A DNA stretch of 23,047 nucleotides from Bacteriovoracaceae bacterium UBA4573 (GTDB lineage: Bacteria; Bdellovibrionota; UBA1018; UBA923): the NCBI GenBank assembly GCA_002387735.1, contig DGKJ01000071.1:1-23047 (forward strand), in the 5' to 3' direction. The translations under genes were made by a program, and so were the position numbers. Below are positions 8,294 through 16,144 of the stretch, in pieces; position 1 is the first letter of the stretch; each line of letters opens with the position of its first letter. The notes beneath the pieces are model-generated. The model was not told the origin of the DNA. It ran no database searches and worked only from the letters and a program-made list of their open reading frames with translations.

Positions 8294-9430
8294 TCACCGA
8301 ATGTCATAACCGTAACTCTGGGTACGGCCACCGCGCTTAACGGTGAGTTCTAACCGGTTCATACTTCTTAATTCGCTAAACATTTGAATTGGCTTTGCCG
8401 GATCTGTAATTGGCTCGCCATTGATCCGCGTAATTACGTCGCCGTTTTTTAAACCAAGTTTTTCATAAATACTGCCAGGCACAATTTGAATGAGTTTGTA
8501 TCCGTTCGGAATCCCGTTTTCGAAGTTCGGAATTGCCCGCGCCTGAGTCAAAATTTCATTTATGTTGGTCAGGGCCTTATCGACCACGGTCCGATCTATG
8601 TCGAACTGGGTTTCTCCACGATTGGTGATTCCTTCATCGTCCCCGGTTTTTTTGGTTGGAGCAGCAGCACTTGTGCGTAGCGCAGGAATTCCGAGATCGT
8701 CGACTATTTCAATGTATTCCAGCTGCCCATTACTCTCGTTTATAAAATAAACCCGCAAATGTTCGATTTTGGTAATACGAATGCGTCCGTCTATGCCGTC
8801 TTCCACTCGCACGGGAAACACAAGACTCTGAGTTTTGTCTTCGATGGCCGCGATCGACTTTAATTCGTCTTTCATGACGACAGTCCCGACCAAGTGCAGC
8901 GGCAAGTTGCTCTTTCGCGCTGGTCCTTGGCCCAACACCCCATCGTCGGGGATTAATCCCTGGGAATTAAAAATATTGCGGGAAGTAATAGAGCCATATT
9001 CTTCGATGGACTTTCTTGCACCAGATTTAGCGCTCATGCGCGCCGGGGGAACAACCGGGGGATCTGGCACAAAAGAATCGGTAAACAAAGAAACCGTATC
9101 GGCCAGGAAATACGCAGCTAACGTTATAGCGCCCATTCGAAAATAGGTACCGTATGCTCGACCAGAGACCATTGTGCGGGTTCGTTCGAGGGTTTCGCGC
9201 CAATCGATCGCCGCAATCCGATCGGCCAGAACTCGTGCCTTGGTCCGAGCCTTTAATATTAGTTTAGTGCCCGGGTCCATTCGATCACCAAACTCATTAA
9301 AGGCCACTTTGCGGGGCGCGCTGGAGTCTGATGGTGTCACCGAATCTTCCGCATTTGGATCAGTCTTCCGACGTTTCCAAAAGCGTAAATCCGAGAATCT
9401 TAGTTTTCTAATCCGGTCCCAGATTTTCAT
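8294..9430 (-). CDS. gspC: Type II secretion inner-membrane protein GspC (PDZ type)
   Basis: 378 residues, longer than typical GspC (about 270-300). GspC links the inner-membrane assembly to the secretin N0 domain and may contact substrates. One membrane helix is seen at about 99-117 (MGAITLAAYFLADTVSLF). It is followed by a Pro-rich linker, the homology region at about 145-245 (SITSRNIFNSQGLIP, then LPLHLVGTVVM, the classic HR pattern), and a C-terminal PDZ domain at about 285-376 (GYKLIQIVPGSIYEKLGLKNGD, split here for reference as GYKLIQIVPGS and LGLKNGDVITRINGEPI). The roughly 98-residue basic cytoplasmic N-terminus is unusual. No clear ribosome site precedes the ATG, and Met51 is an alternative start. 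It is the first gene of the operon. Confidence 0.88.
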   Translation of the reverse strand: MKIWDRIRKLRFSDLRFWKRRKTDPNAEDSVTPSDSSAPRKVAFNEFGDRMDPGTKLILKARTKARVLADRIAAIDWRETLERTRTMVSGRAYGTYFRMGAITLAAYFLADTVSLFTDSFVPDPPVVPPARMSAKSGARKSIEEYGSITSRNIFNSQGLIPDDGVLGQGPARKSNLPLHLVGTVVMKDELKSIAAIEDKTQSLVFPVRVEDGIDGRIRITKIEHLRVYFINESNGQLEYIEIVDDLGIPALRTSAAAPTKKTGDDEGITNRGETQFDIDRTVVDKALTNINEILTQARAIPNFENGIPNGYKLIQIVPGSIYEKLGLKNGDVITRINGEPITDPAKPIQMFSELRSMNRLELTVKRGGRTQSYGYDIR

Positions 9431-9508
9431 CTATAGAGTGATAAAGCAAAGCCCTTGCCAACCTCTCAAACCACCGTTTCCTGCTTAAAACGGGGCCATT
9501 TTTACCGG

Positions 9509-9538
9509 ATCATTTTTTCCGCAAAGACATTTTGTCAA
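9509..9538 (-). promoter_or_regulatory. Candidate sigma70-type promoter for the gsp operon
   Basis: On the minus strand a perfect TTGACA (-35, 9533-9538) is followed after 18 nt by AATGAT (-10, 9509-9514, 4 of 6 matches). This would give a leader of about 70 nt before gspC. The -35 lies inside an inverted repeat GACAT-N10-ATGTC (9526-9545). The rest of the 178-bp gap (9431-9608) shows no ORF. No convincing plus-strand promoter for the acyl-CoA dehydrogenase is visible, although one must lie here. This is a pattern match only. Confidence 0.35.
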
Positions 9539-9608
9539 AGATGTCGGTGTTTGCTAGTGGATACTCTGCCAATTTGTCATCACCACTATCGAAGGTAGGA
9601 ACCCCAAA

Positions 9609-11339
9609 ATGGAAACTAAAAAAGACAGCTTTTGTAAGGCCCTCTTCCACGGAGACATTCGGGAAGACATTTTATTTCCGTATCCTGCCATTTCGAATGA
9701 CGAAGCCGAATCAGTTCGCATGATGATCGATGGAATCGACAAATTTCGACCGAATGTAAAGTCCGGACAATTCGATCGCGACGGAGCATTTCCAGATGAA
9801 TTCATTCAGCAGGTGGCTGAACTCGGTCTCATGGGCCTGGCAATTCCAGAAAGTTACGGCGGTCTCGGATTAAGTTCTACCGGTTACGTCAGAGTGACCG
9901 AAGAGATTTCAACCATCGACGGCGCACTCGCAGTCACTCTCGGTGCGCACCAGTCCATTGGTTTTAAAGCTCTCACACTGTTCGGTTCAGATGCTCAAAA
10001 GAAGAAATACTACCCAGGTCTCGCATCGGGTGAAACAATTGCATGTTTCGCACTAACGGAACCGGGTTCCGGCTCTGATGCCGGCAGCATTAAGACCCGC
10101 GCGGTTTTGAGTGATGATGGTACTCACTACATTCTCAACGGCGAAAAAATCTGGATCACAAACGGAAGCATGGCCAAATTCATCACTGTATTTGCCAAAA
10201 CGGAAGAACCAGACGGCCAAGGCGGCGTGCGCGACAAAATTACAGCGTTTATCGTCGACGCTCCAGCCCCAGGTATCACCTATGGCCCGCCGGAAGATAA
10301 AATGGGAATTCGGGCAAGTAAAACGACAGCGATTCATTTCGAAAATGTCAAAATCCCAGCAGAAAATGTTCTTGGCGGCCGTGGCAAGGGTTTTAAGATC
10401 GCCATGGAGGTTTTAAACAACGGGCGTCTTGGACTCGCCGGCGGAAGTCTCGGGGGCTGCCGCCGTATGATCAAAACGGCTATCGAGCACGCAAATACCC
10501 GCAAACAGTTTGGCAAACCGCTGAACAACTTTGGCATGATTCAAGAAAAGATCGCTCGCATGGTGGTCGACACATTTGCTGCCGAGAGCATGATTTTCAT
10601 GACCACAGGTCTCATTGACCGCGGCGATTGCGACTACAGCTTGGAGTCCGCAATATCCAAAGTATTTACTACCGAAACGCTTTGGCAGGTTTCTAATGAA
10701 ACGCTCCAGATTCTAGGCGGCATGGGTTACATGCGCGAGTGCGGCGTAGAACAAGTAGTGCGGGACTGCCGTATTAATCTGATTTTCGAAGGTGCCAACG
10801 AAGTTCTGCGCCTGTTTATTGCACTTTCAGGCCTACAGGGACCTGGGCAAGAGCTGGCTGAAGTCGCAAGAGCTATTAAAGAACCTCTAAAGGGAATAGG
10901 TCTACTCTCGAACATTGCCGCTAAAAATATTCGCCTAAATGTAGTTGGGGTTTCGATGCTGAAAACCCATCCGTTGCTCAAACGAGAGGCGGGAGTTCTG
11001 GAAGACTACGTCGGAGAATTCGCTCTGCAGTGTCAGAAACTACTTCAACGTCATGGTAAATCGATAGCAGACAAGCAATTTGCCTGTAAACGAATTGCGG
11101 ATATCACAATCGACCTTTTTGCGATGTCTTGCGTACTGGCACGTGTAAGTTCGATCATTGAAACTCGAGGGGCCGATAAATGCGAAGAAGAAATTGCGAT
11201 GGCGGTGAGCTTCTTTACAGTGGCCAACCGCCGAGTTCGCGGCAACTTTAAATCAATCGACCGCAACGACGACGACCAGCTTAAACTGATCGCAGCCAAG
11301 GCGTGCGAACGCGGCCATTATGGCTGGGATGTTGTTTAA
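9609..11339 (+). CDS. Long acyl-CoA dehydrogenase (VLCAD/ACAD9-like)
   Basis: 576 residues. It is an FAD-dependent acyl-CoA dehydrogenase that introduces the trans-2 double bond in the first step of fatty-acid beta-oxidation. Seen in the sequence: the helical N-terminal domain (ELGLMGLAIPESYGGLGLS, about 71-89); the FAD/substrate beta domain with CFALTEPGSGSDAGS (146-160) and GEKIWITNG; the C-terminal helical domain with HANTRKQFGKPL (294-305) and GGMGYMRE (370-377); and the catalytic base, most likely Glu394 in IFEGANEVLRLF, the position used by VLCAD. A further 165-residue C-terminal extension beyond the classic 380-400-residue core matches the VLCAD/ACAD9 architecture, which suggests long-chain substrates and possible membrane association. 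AGGTAGGA lies 8 nt before the ATG. It stands alone, divergent from gspC and convergent with pheT. Confidence 0.93.
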   Translation: METKKDSFCKALFHGDIREDILFPYPAISNDEAESVRMMIDGIDKFRPNVKSGQFDRDGAFPDEFIQQVAELGLMGLAIPESYGGLGLSSTGYVRVTEEISTIDGALAVTLGAHQSIGFKALTLFGSDAQKKKYYPGLASGETIACFALTEPGSGSDAGSIKTRAVLSDDGTHYILNGEKIWITNGSMAKFITVFAKTEEPDGQGGVRDKITAFIVDAPAPGITYGPPEDKMGIRASKTTAIHFENVKIPAENVLGGRGKGFKIAMEVLNNGRLGLAGGSLGGCRRMIKTAIEHANTRKQFGKPLNNFGMIQEKIARMVVDTFAAESMIFMTTGLIDRGDCDYSLESAISKVFTTETLWQVSNETLQILGGMGYMRECGVEQVVRDCRINLIFEGANEVLRLFIALSGLQGPGQELAEVARAIKEPLKGIGLLSNIAAKNIRLNVVGVSMLKTHPLLKREAGVLEDYVGEFALQCQKLLQRHGKSIADKQFACKRIADITIDLFAMSCVLARVSSIIETRGADKCEEEIAMAVSFFTVANRRVRGNFKSIDRNDDDQLKLIAAKACERGHYGWDVV

Positions 11340-11351
11340 TATTCGAGCGGA

Positions 11352-13793
11352 CTATTTTCGCAACTCAACACCAAGGTCTTTCGAAAGACCTTGAATGATT
11401 TTTTGCTGAACACCCTCGAGCACTGTCTCCTCGAGGGTTCGCATTGGATCCGCAAGAGTCATTGAAATCGAAACACTCATTTTGCCGGCCCCAAGCTTGT
11501 CGCTCGAAAATAGGTCAACTACTTGCACCGCCTCGACTAATGGTTTGCCGTGCTTTTGAACAGTGGTCACAATGCGATCGGCGCTGAGAGTACGGTCTGC
11601 AACAATCGAAAGTTCGCGCACCACTTTTGGAAACTTCGAAATCGCCACATATTTGCGTTCAGTTTTTGCTACCTCGAGTACCCGCTCCAGCGAAAATTCG
11701 GCGACGAACACTGGTTTTTTCCACTTCCATTCCGACTCGTATTTCGGGTGAAGACGAGCGATCATTCCACTGGGTCCCTTGCCCATTACAATTCGCACCG
11801 ACTGGGTCGGGTGAAAGCGCGGGTCCGCTTTTTCAAAATTCTGATAGCGCAAACCTCGCACTCCCATTTCGTCGAGCAATTCCTCGACCACGCCCTTCAT
11901 GCAGTAAAAATCGAAATCACGATCCTGTTTTTCAAGCGCGTTCGAATAGGACCGCCCACTCGCAATCAACGCAACTCTCCACTGTTCGGTTACGCCAGTC
12001 TCAGACGCCGGGTCAGGGTAAAACACTGGTCTAACTTCAAACATGCGTACATTGGGTTCTTGACGGTAAATGGCCTGTACAAAACTTGGAACCAGCCCAG
12101 TAAGCAGTGAACTTTTGAGCGTGGTGAATTCTTCGTTGAGCGGGTTGGCCAATCTTACGCCCGGACCCTCGCCCCATTTTTTATTTAGTTCTTCAGATAC
12201 AAACGCAAAGTGCAGAGCTTCATTAAAACCCGCACGAGCGAGACTCTTTTTTACATTTTCAACGGCGGCAAAGCGCTTTTCAGCTCCGGAAGTCGTCGCC
12301 GGTAAATCACTTAATACTGGCACGCTGGCAACAATGGAGTTGTAACCCAAAACTCGCACAACCTCTTCGTACAAGTCTTCTACAATTTGAACGTCGGGCC
12401 GATAAGACGGCACCTCAATGTCTAACATGCCACTACCAGCGCCTTTTCCAGTAAATCCAATCGACTCAAGCATTTCTACTGTTCGTTCACGGGAAAGTTC
12501 GGTGCCTAAAAAACTATTCATTTCATCAATCGAAAGTTGAATGCTTCGAAGTGGTCCCTTAACGAGGTTTTCACCTTGTTTCGAATAGGCGCTCACTCGT
12601 CCTGCCAAAACAACACCGCCGGCTACTTCTTGAATCAGTTGAGCTGCGCGATCAAGCGCGTAAGTCACTTGCCGCGCGTCGACTTGCCGTTCAAACCGGT
12701 AAGACGAGTCAGTTTGTTTTTGAAAACGCCGAGCGGTCTTGCGAACTGATGCCGGTAAAAACTGAGCGCCCTCGAGCAAAATATTCTTGGTAGTCTCAGT
12801 GACTTCGGAGTTGCCACCACCCATGACACCGGCTAAAGCCACCGGACGTTCGGCATCGGCAATCACAGCGTCTTCGGCAGTCAGTTGGATTTCAGTACCA
12901 TCTAGTAACGGAATTTTTTCGCCCGATTTGGCGGAACGCGCAAATATAGCGCCGCCGCGCAATTTGTCGCTATCGAAGGCATGTAGCGGCTGACCGAGTT
13001 CTAGTAAAATGAAATTGGTGATATCAACCACGTTGTTAATTGAACGCTGCCCCACCGCTTCGAGCGCGGTTTTCAGCCACTGCGGCGAAGCTCCGACTTT
13101 TACGCCATTGATCGCGCGCGCATGGTACTGAAAGCAGCGCTCAGTGCCCCCAGAGGACTCTACACTCACCTTATATTTTGAGGCGGTTGTTGTTTTGTCT
13201 TCTTTTAATTGAATCGTGGGTTGCTTTAACGTTTGACCGAGCAGTGCGGCTAATTCGCGAGCCACTCCCCAGTGCGATAGCGCGTCTCCTCGGTTTGGGG
13301 TTACGTTTAACGTAAAAACGACGTCGTTACGTTCAAGATACTGCGCCAGCGGCAGGCCTACCGGTGCATTCGCTGGAAGAATTAAAATACCCTCACTTTT
13401 ATCGGCAATTGCTAGTTCAGTCTCTGAGCAAAGCATACCGAACGACTCGACGTCTCTGATTTTAGATTTTTCGATTTTCAAGTTAATAGGTAAATGAGCA
13501 CCAATCTGCGCAAGCGCAACTTTATCGCCTGCCTTCATATTCTGAGCGCCACAAACTATTTGCAACGTTTCCTTGCCGGTGTTGACCCGACAAACTGAAA
13601 GCCTATCGGCGTTCGGATGTTTGTCTCGCGCTTCAATTTGCGCGGTGATCACTTTTTCGAACCCTTTTGATAGATCGTGGACCGCTTCGACTTCCAAACC
13701 TCGCATGGTCAGGCGCGCGAGCACCCCCGAAAGGTCGGCGCGCAGTGGTGCGACATCCATATATTTAGACAACCAGTTAACGCTTATTTTCAT
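11352..13793 (-). CDS. pheT: Phenylalanyl-tRNA synthetase beta subunit
   Basis: 813 residues, close to the bacterial norm of about 790-800. PheT forms the alpha2-beta2 enzyme with PheS in the cytoplasm and carries tRNA-binding and editing domains. Seen in order: the N-terminal MKISVNWLSKYMDV; the EMAP/tRNA-binding domain at about 44-150 (HPNADRLSVC at 59-68, IVCGAQN at 79-85); the B3/B4 editing domain; the B5 domain at about 405-480; a catalytic-like domain; and a C-terminal FDX-ACB anticodon-binding domain from about residue 720 (SKFPKVVRELSIVADRTLSA). The ATG is 11 bp after pheS with a GGTGA ribosome site. No intrinsic terminator for pheT is visible between its stop and the convergent gene, only 12 bp away. 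Confidence 0.97.
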   Translation of the reverse strand: MKISVNWLSKYMDVAPLRADLSGVLARLTMRGLEVEAVHDLSKGFEKVITAQIEARDKHPNADRLSVCRVNTGKETLQIVCGAQNMKAGDKVALAQIGAHLPINLKIEKSKIRDVESFGMLCSETELAIADKSEGILILPANAPVGLPLAQYLERNDVVFTLNVTPNRGDALSHWGVARELAALLGQTLKQPTIQLKEDKTTTASKYKVSVESSGGTERCFQYHARAINGVKVGASPQWLKTALEAVGQRSINNVVDITNFILLELGQPLHAFDSDKLRGGAIFARSAKSGEKIPLLDGTEIQLTAEDAVIADAERPVALAGVMGGGNSEVTETTKNILLEGAQFLPASVRKTARRFQKQTDSSYRFERQVDARQVTYALDRAAQLIQEVAGGVVLAGRVSAYSKQGENLVKGPLRSIQLSIDEMNSFLGTELSRERTVEMLESIGFTGKGAGSGMLDIEVPSYRPDVQIVEDLYEEVVRVLGYNSIVASVPVLSDLPATTSGAEKRFAAVENVKKSLARAGFNEALHFAFVSEELNKKWGEGPGVRLANPLNEEFTTLKSSLLTGLVPSFVQAIYRQEPNVRMFEVRPVFYPDPASETGVTEQWRVALIASGRSYSNALEKQDRDFDFYCMKGVVEELLDEMGVRGLRYQNFEKADPRFHPTQSVRIVMGKGPSGMIARLHPKYESEWKWKKPVFVAEFSLERVLEVAKTERKYVAISKFPKVVRELSIVADRTLSADRIVTTVQKHGKPLVEAVQVVDLFSSDKLGAGKMSVSISMTLADPMRTLEETVLEGVQQKIIQGLSKDLGVELRK
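11372..11404 (+). terminator. Possible terminator for the acyl-CoA dehydrogenase gene, inside the pheT 3' end
   Basis: A perfect 22-nt palindrome (arms CAAGGTCTTTC and GAAAGACCTTG, 11372-11393) is followed on the plus strand by AATGA and six Ts (11399-11404). It lies 32 bp after the acyl-CoA dehydrogenase stop and overlaps the last codons of convergent pheT. The 5-nt gap before the T-run makes it a less-than-ideal intrinsic terminator. On the minus strand no T-run follows, so it would act for the plus-strand gene only. Confidence 0.45.
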
Positions 13794-13804
13794 TTCGTCA
13801 CCGT

Positions 13805-14872
13805 TTAAATTCCAAATTGTTTGAGAAAACGAGGGTCATTTTCAAACAGCAGTCGTAAGTCGGGAACTCCGTATTTCAACATGGCAATTCGCTCGATTCC
13901 CATTCCGAACGCAAAACCTTGAACCAATCGCGAATCCATACCAGCTGCTTTAAACACGCTCGGGTGCACCATGCCGCCGCCTAAAATTTCTAGCCATCCA
14001 GTTTCTTTGCAAACACGGCAGCCCTTCCCAGAACACATGACGCAACTCACGTCGATCTCTGCACCTGGCTCTACGAACGGAAAAAAGCTCGGTCGCATAC
14101 GAATTTGGGTATTGGGACCAAAATACTCGCGCGCAAAAAATAAAAGACAGCCCTTTAGCTCAGCGAAACTCACCTTCTTATTCACGTACAAGCCTTCGAG
14201 TTGGTGAAACATCGGCGAATGTGTGACGTCGTAGTCAGAACGAAAAACCGCTCCTGGTGCCAGAATCCTGACCGGCGGTTCTTTTTTCGCTAACATAGTT
14301 CGAATCTGAACTGGCGACGTATGGGTCCGCAGTACTACTCCAGTTTGGTTGGTAGCTTTAGCCGTTTTACCATCGACGCCGCCTACGAAGAATGTATCCT
14401 GCATATCTCGAGCTGGGTGGTCATCGAGCATGTTAAGCGCATCAAAATTGTGAAATTCGGTTTCCACCTCTGGACCATCGGCGATTTCAAACCCAAGGCG
14501 CTGAAAAATTCGCACCAGTTCACCCATTACTTTGGTGATCAAATGTGTCGATCCGGGCGGCCTACGTAGAGCTGGGAGAGTGGCGTCGATTGCTTCCGAT
14601 TGAAGTTGCGCATTGAGCGCTTCATCAGCAAAGGCGTTGCGTTTTGCTGTGAGCGCAGCGTCAATACGGGTCTTAGCTTCGTTAGCGCGAGCACCTACTT
14701 TTGGACGATCTTCACTTGAGACGTCACGAAGCGACTTCATGCACTCGCTAAACAAACCTTTTTTCGAAAGATACTTCAGGTCGACTTCTTGGAGGGCCTC
14801 CGCGGTGGTCGCAACCGCGATCGCTTTTAGGCACTCCCCTTCAAGTTCGGAGATGCGATTCAACAGATCCAT
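13805..14872 (-). CDS. pheS: Phenylalanyl-tRNA synthetase alpha subunit
   Basis: 355 residues from the chosen ATG. PheS holds the aminoacylation site of PheRS. It has an N-terminal coiled coil (about 1-85, MDLLNRISELEGECLKAI onward), motif 2 around RILAPGAVFRSDYDVTHSP and FHQLEGLYV, and motif 3 GMGIERIAMLKYGVPDLR near the C-terminus. A Cys-rich loop (CVMCSGKGCRVCKETGW) is present, as in many bacterial PheS. I rejected a longer in-frame start at 14932 because its 20 extra residues are translated from the terminator-like hairpin and T-run just upstream. The ribosome site is weak: GGGA lies about 12 nt upstream of the ATG. The gene is followed 11 bp later by pheT. Confidence 0.95.
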   Translation of the reverse strand: MDLLNRISELEGECLKAIAVATTAEALQEVDLKYLSKKGLFSECMKSLRDVSSEDRPKVGARANEAKTRIDAALTAKRNAFADEALNAQLQSEAIDATLPALRRPPGSTHLITKVMGELVRIFQRLGFEIADGPEVETEFHNFDALNMLDDHPARDMQDTFFVGGVDGKTAKATNQTGVVLRTHTSPVQIRTMLAKKEPPVRILAPGAVFRSDYDVTHSPMFHQLEGLYVNKKVSFAELKGCLLFFAREYFGPNTQIRMRPSFFPFVEPGAEIDVSCVMCSGKGCRVCKETGWLEILGGGMVHPSVFKAAGMDSRLVQGFAFGMGIERIAMLKYGVPDLRLLFENDPRFLKQFGI

Positions 14873-14894
14873 AGATGATTTGTTTCCCGTAAAT

Positions 14895-14929
14895 AAAAAA
14901 AGGGCTGCAACCGAATTTCGGTGCAGCCC
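14895..14929 (-). terminator. Terminator/attenuator hairpin between rplT and pheS
   Basis: Read on the minus strand, GGGCTGCA-CCG-AAATT-CGG-T-TGCAGCCC forms an 11-bp stem with one bulged base and a 5-nt loop, followed at once by seven Ts. This is a textbook intrinsic terminator. It lies 30 bp after the rplT stop, and the pheS ATG is only 22 bp past the T-run. It either ends infC-rpmI-rplT transcripts or works as an attenuator for pheST. Confidence 0.88.
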
Positions 14930-14938
14930 CATTCAAAG

Positions 14939-14958
14939 CTAAAAAAATCTAGCCGTTG
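14939..14958 (-). repeat. Intergenic 20-nt motif, copy 1 (after rplT)
   Basis: The minus-strand motif CAACGGCTAGATTTTTTTAG starts one base after the rplT TAA stop. A copy with 19 of 20 identical bases lies after sucD at 20654-20673. Its ends (GCTA...TAGC) can form a small hairpin. The function is unknown; a post-stop mRNA 3' or processing element is one possibility. Confidence 0.55.
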
Positions 14959-14959
14959 A

Positions 14960-15310
14960 TTACGCGCTCACCGCTTGTTTTACAACAGCGGAAAAAGCGG
15001 CTGGATCGAACACAGCGAGATCCGCCAAAATCTTACGATCCAAGCGAATGTTCGAAGTTTTCAAACCTGCAATCAAGCCACTGTAGTTCACTCCGCTTTC
15101 TAGAGCAGCTGCACCGATGCGAGTGATCCAGAGTTGGCGAAAATCACGTTTACGGGCGCGACGATCGCGAAACGCATAACGTTTTGCTCGATCAACAGCT
15201 TCCGCTCCACGACGGATTGTATTTTTTCTCCGATGGGTAAAACCCTCGGCCATGTTCAAAATCTTTTTTCTTCTGCGACGGGCTTTAAATCCCCGTTTTG
15301 CTCTTGCCAT
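14960..15310 (-). CDS. rplT: 50S ribosomal protein bL20
   Basis: 116 residues, standard for bL20, a primary 23S rRNA binder needed early in 50S assembly. It is recognised from the basic N-terminus (MARAKRGFKARRRRKKIL), then AEGFTHRRKNTIRRGAEAVDRAKRYA (quoted here as its two halves AEGFTHRRKNTIRRG and AEAVDRAKRYA), RDRRARKRDFRQLWITRI, and the C-terminal NIRLDRKILADLAVFDPAAF. TAGGAG lies 9 nt before the ATG. It follows rpmI by 27 bp. In Escherichia coli bL20 represses its own operon by binding the mRNA, and in Bacillus it acts through a leader attenuator. Whether the leader here does the same cannot be told from sequence. Confidence 0.98.
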   Translation of the reverse strand: MARAKRGFKARRRRKKILNMAEGFTHRRKNTIRRGAEAVDRAKRYAFRDRRARKRDFRQLWITRIGAAALESGVNYSGLIAGLKTSNIRLDRKILADLAVFDPAAFSAVVKQAVSA

Positions 15311-15337
15311 TTGAATGTACTCCTATTTCAAAAATTC

Positions 15338-15541
15338 TTAGGCGGTATACCGCAACGTGCCTTTTACGCGATCCATGTAGGATGGGTGCACATAGCCGCC
15401 CTTACGGAGACGCAATTTGCGCTTTGCACTCTTACGATGACCCAATTGGTGGCGCTTGCCCGCTCTTTTAAATTTAATTTTCCCACTCGCGGTCATCTTG
15501 AATCGTTTTGCAGCCGCGCGTTTTGTTTTCACCTTTGGCAT
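15338..15541 (-). CDS. rpmI: 50S ribosomal protein bL35
   Basis: 67 residues, typical of bL35 (about 64-66), a small basic 50S protein. Diagnostic sequence: MPKVKTKRAAAKRFKMTASG, then KIKFKRAGKRHQLGHRKSAK and a C-terminal HPSYMDRVKGTL. GGAG lies 7 nt upstream of the ATG. It sits between infC (26 bp upstream) and rplT (27 bp downstream) in the near-universal infC-rpmI-rplT order. Confidence 0.97.
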   Translation of the reverse strand: MPKVKTKRAAAKRFKMTASGKIKFKRAGKRHQLGHRKSAKRKLRLRKGGYVHPSYMDRVKGTLRYTA

Positions 15542-15567
15542 AAAATCTCCAATCTCACTAAAATCTT

Positions 15568-16107
15568 CTACTTATGCAGCGGAGCCAGAACCACCGTCAA
15601 ACGCTTGCCTTCAAGCTTTGGCGGCGACTCAACGATTCCACAATCCTTAACCATTTCAATCAGACGACCCAGCAACTTGTGACCATGCTCGACATACGCG
15701 ATCTCGCGCCCACGAAACATGACCGACACCTTGGCTTTATCGCCTTCTTGCAGAAATCTCTGCACGTTCCTAAACTTGTAATCGAGGTCGTGTTCTTCAG
15801 TTTGCGGCCGAAGCTGCACTTCCTTCACGCTGATCACTGCCTGCTTCTTGCGGGCCTCATGATCTTTCTTTTTCTTTTCGTATTTGTACTTGCCGTAATC
15901 GGCAAACTTACAAACCGGAGGAACCGCTGTTGGAGAGACTTCCAGGAGATCAAACCCCCTGTCTTTCGCCATGTGAATGGCGTCTCTCGTCATGAATACA
16001 CCGAGCATCTTGCCTTCTTCGTCGATTACGCGAACCTGGGGCACGCGAATTCTTTCGTTGACTCGAATGTCGTCTTTACCTTGGGGCTTTACCAATGGAG
16101 CAGCGAT
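15568..16107 (-). CDS. infC: Translation initiation factor IF-3, probable AUC start codon
   Basis: 179 residues from an ATC codon at 16105-16107. IF-3 binds the 30S subunit, blocks premature 50S joining and proofreads start codons. The N-domain (DIRVNERIRVPQVRVID, then GFDLLEVSPTAVPPVCKFADYGK), a Lys-rich linker (KYKYEKKKKDHEARKK) and the C-domain (VKEVQLRPQTEEHDLDYKFR, then FLQEGDKAKVSVMFRGRE) are all clear. GGAGGA ends 8 nt before the ATC. The first standard candidate, TTG four codons later, is 19-20 nt from that site, which is too far. infC in many bacteria uses AUU/AUC/AUA so that IF-3 represses its own translation. The assignment is very secure; the start is well supported but not proven. 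Confidence 0.95.
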   Translation of the reverse strand: MAAPLVKPQGKDDIRVNERIRVPQVRVIDEEGKMLGVFMTRDAIHMAKDRGFDLLEVSPTAVPPVCKFADYGKYKYEKKKKDHEARKKQAVISVKEVQLRPQTEEHDLDYKFRNVQRFLQEGDKAKVSVMFRGREIAYVEHGHKLLGRLIEMVKDCGIVESPPKLEGKRLTVVLAPLHK

Positions 16108-16144
16108 CTTAGATTCCTCCGTTAAAAATAAAAGATGTTCTCGC

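Noticed and set aside
8281..8331. Upstream in-frame start for gspD
   Set aside because: It would add 17 residues before a well-formed signal peptide and overlap gspC by 38 bp. The ATG at 8280 has an AGGAGGAG site.
11550..12110. 186-codon plus-strand open frame opposite pheT
   Set aside because: It has no ribosome site or family resemblance, and pheT on the other strand is certain.
14873..14932. Upstream in-frame start for pheS
   Set aside because: The extra 20 codons are the terminator hairpin and its T-run. Homology to PheS begins at MDLLNRISELE.
14930..14960. Phe-rich leader peptide of the pheM type (TTT TTT AGC TTT in one frame)
   Set aside because: That frame has a stop upstream and no ATG, GTG or TTG before the Phe codons, so a translated leader is not supported.
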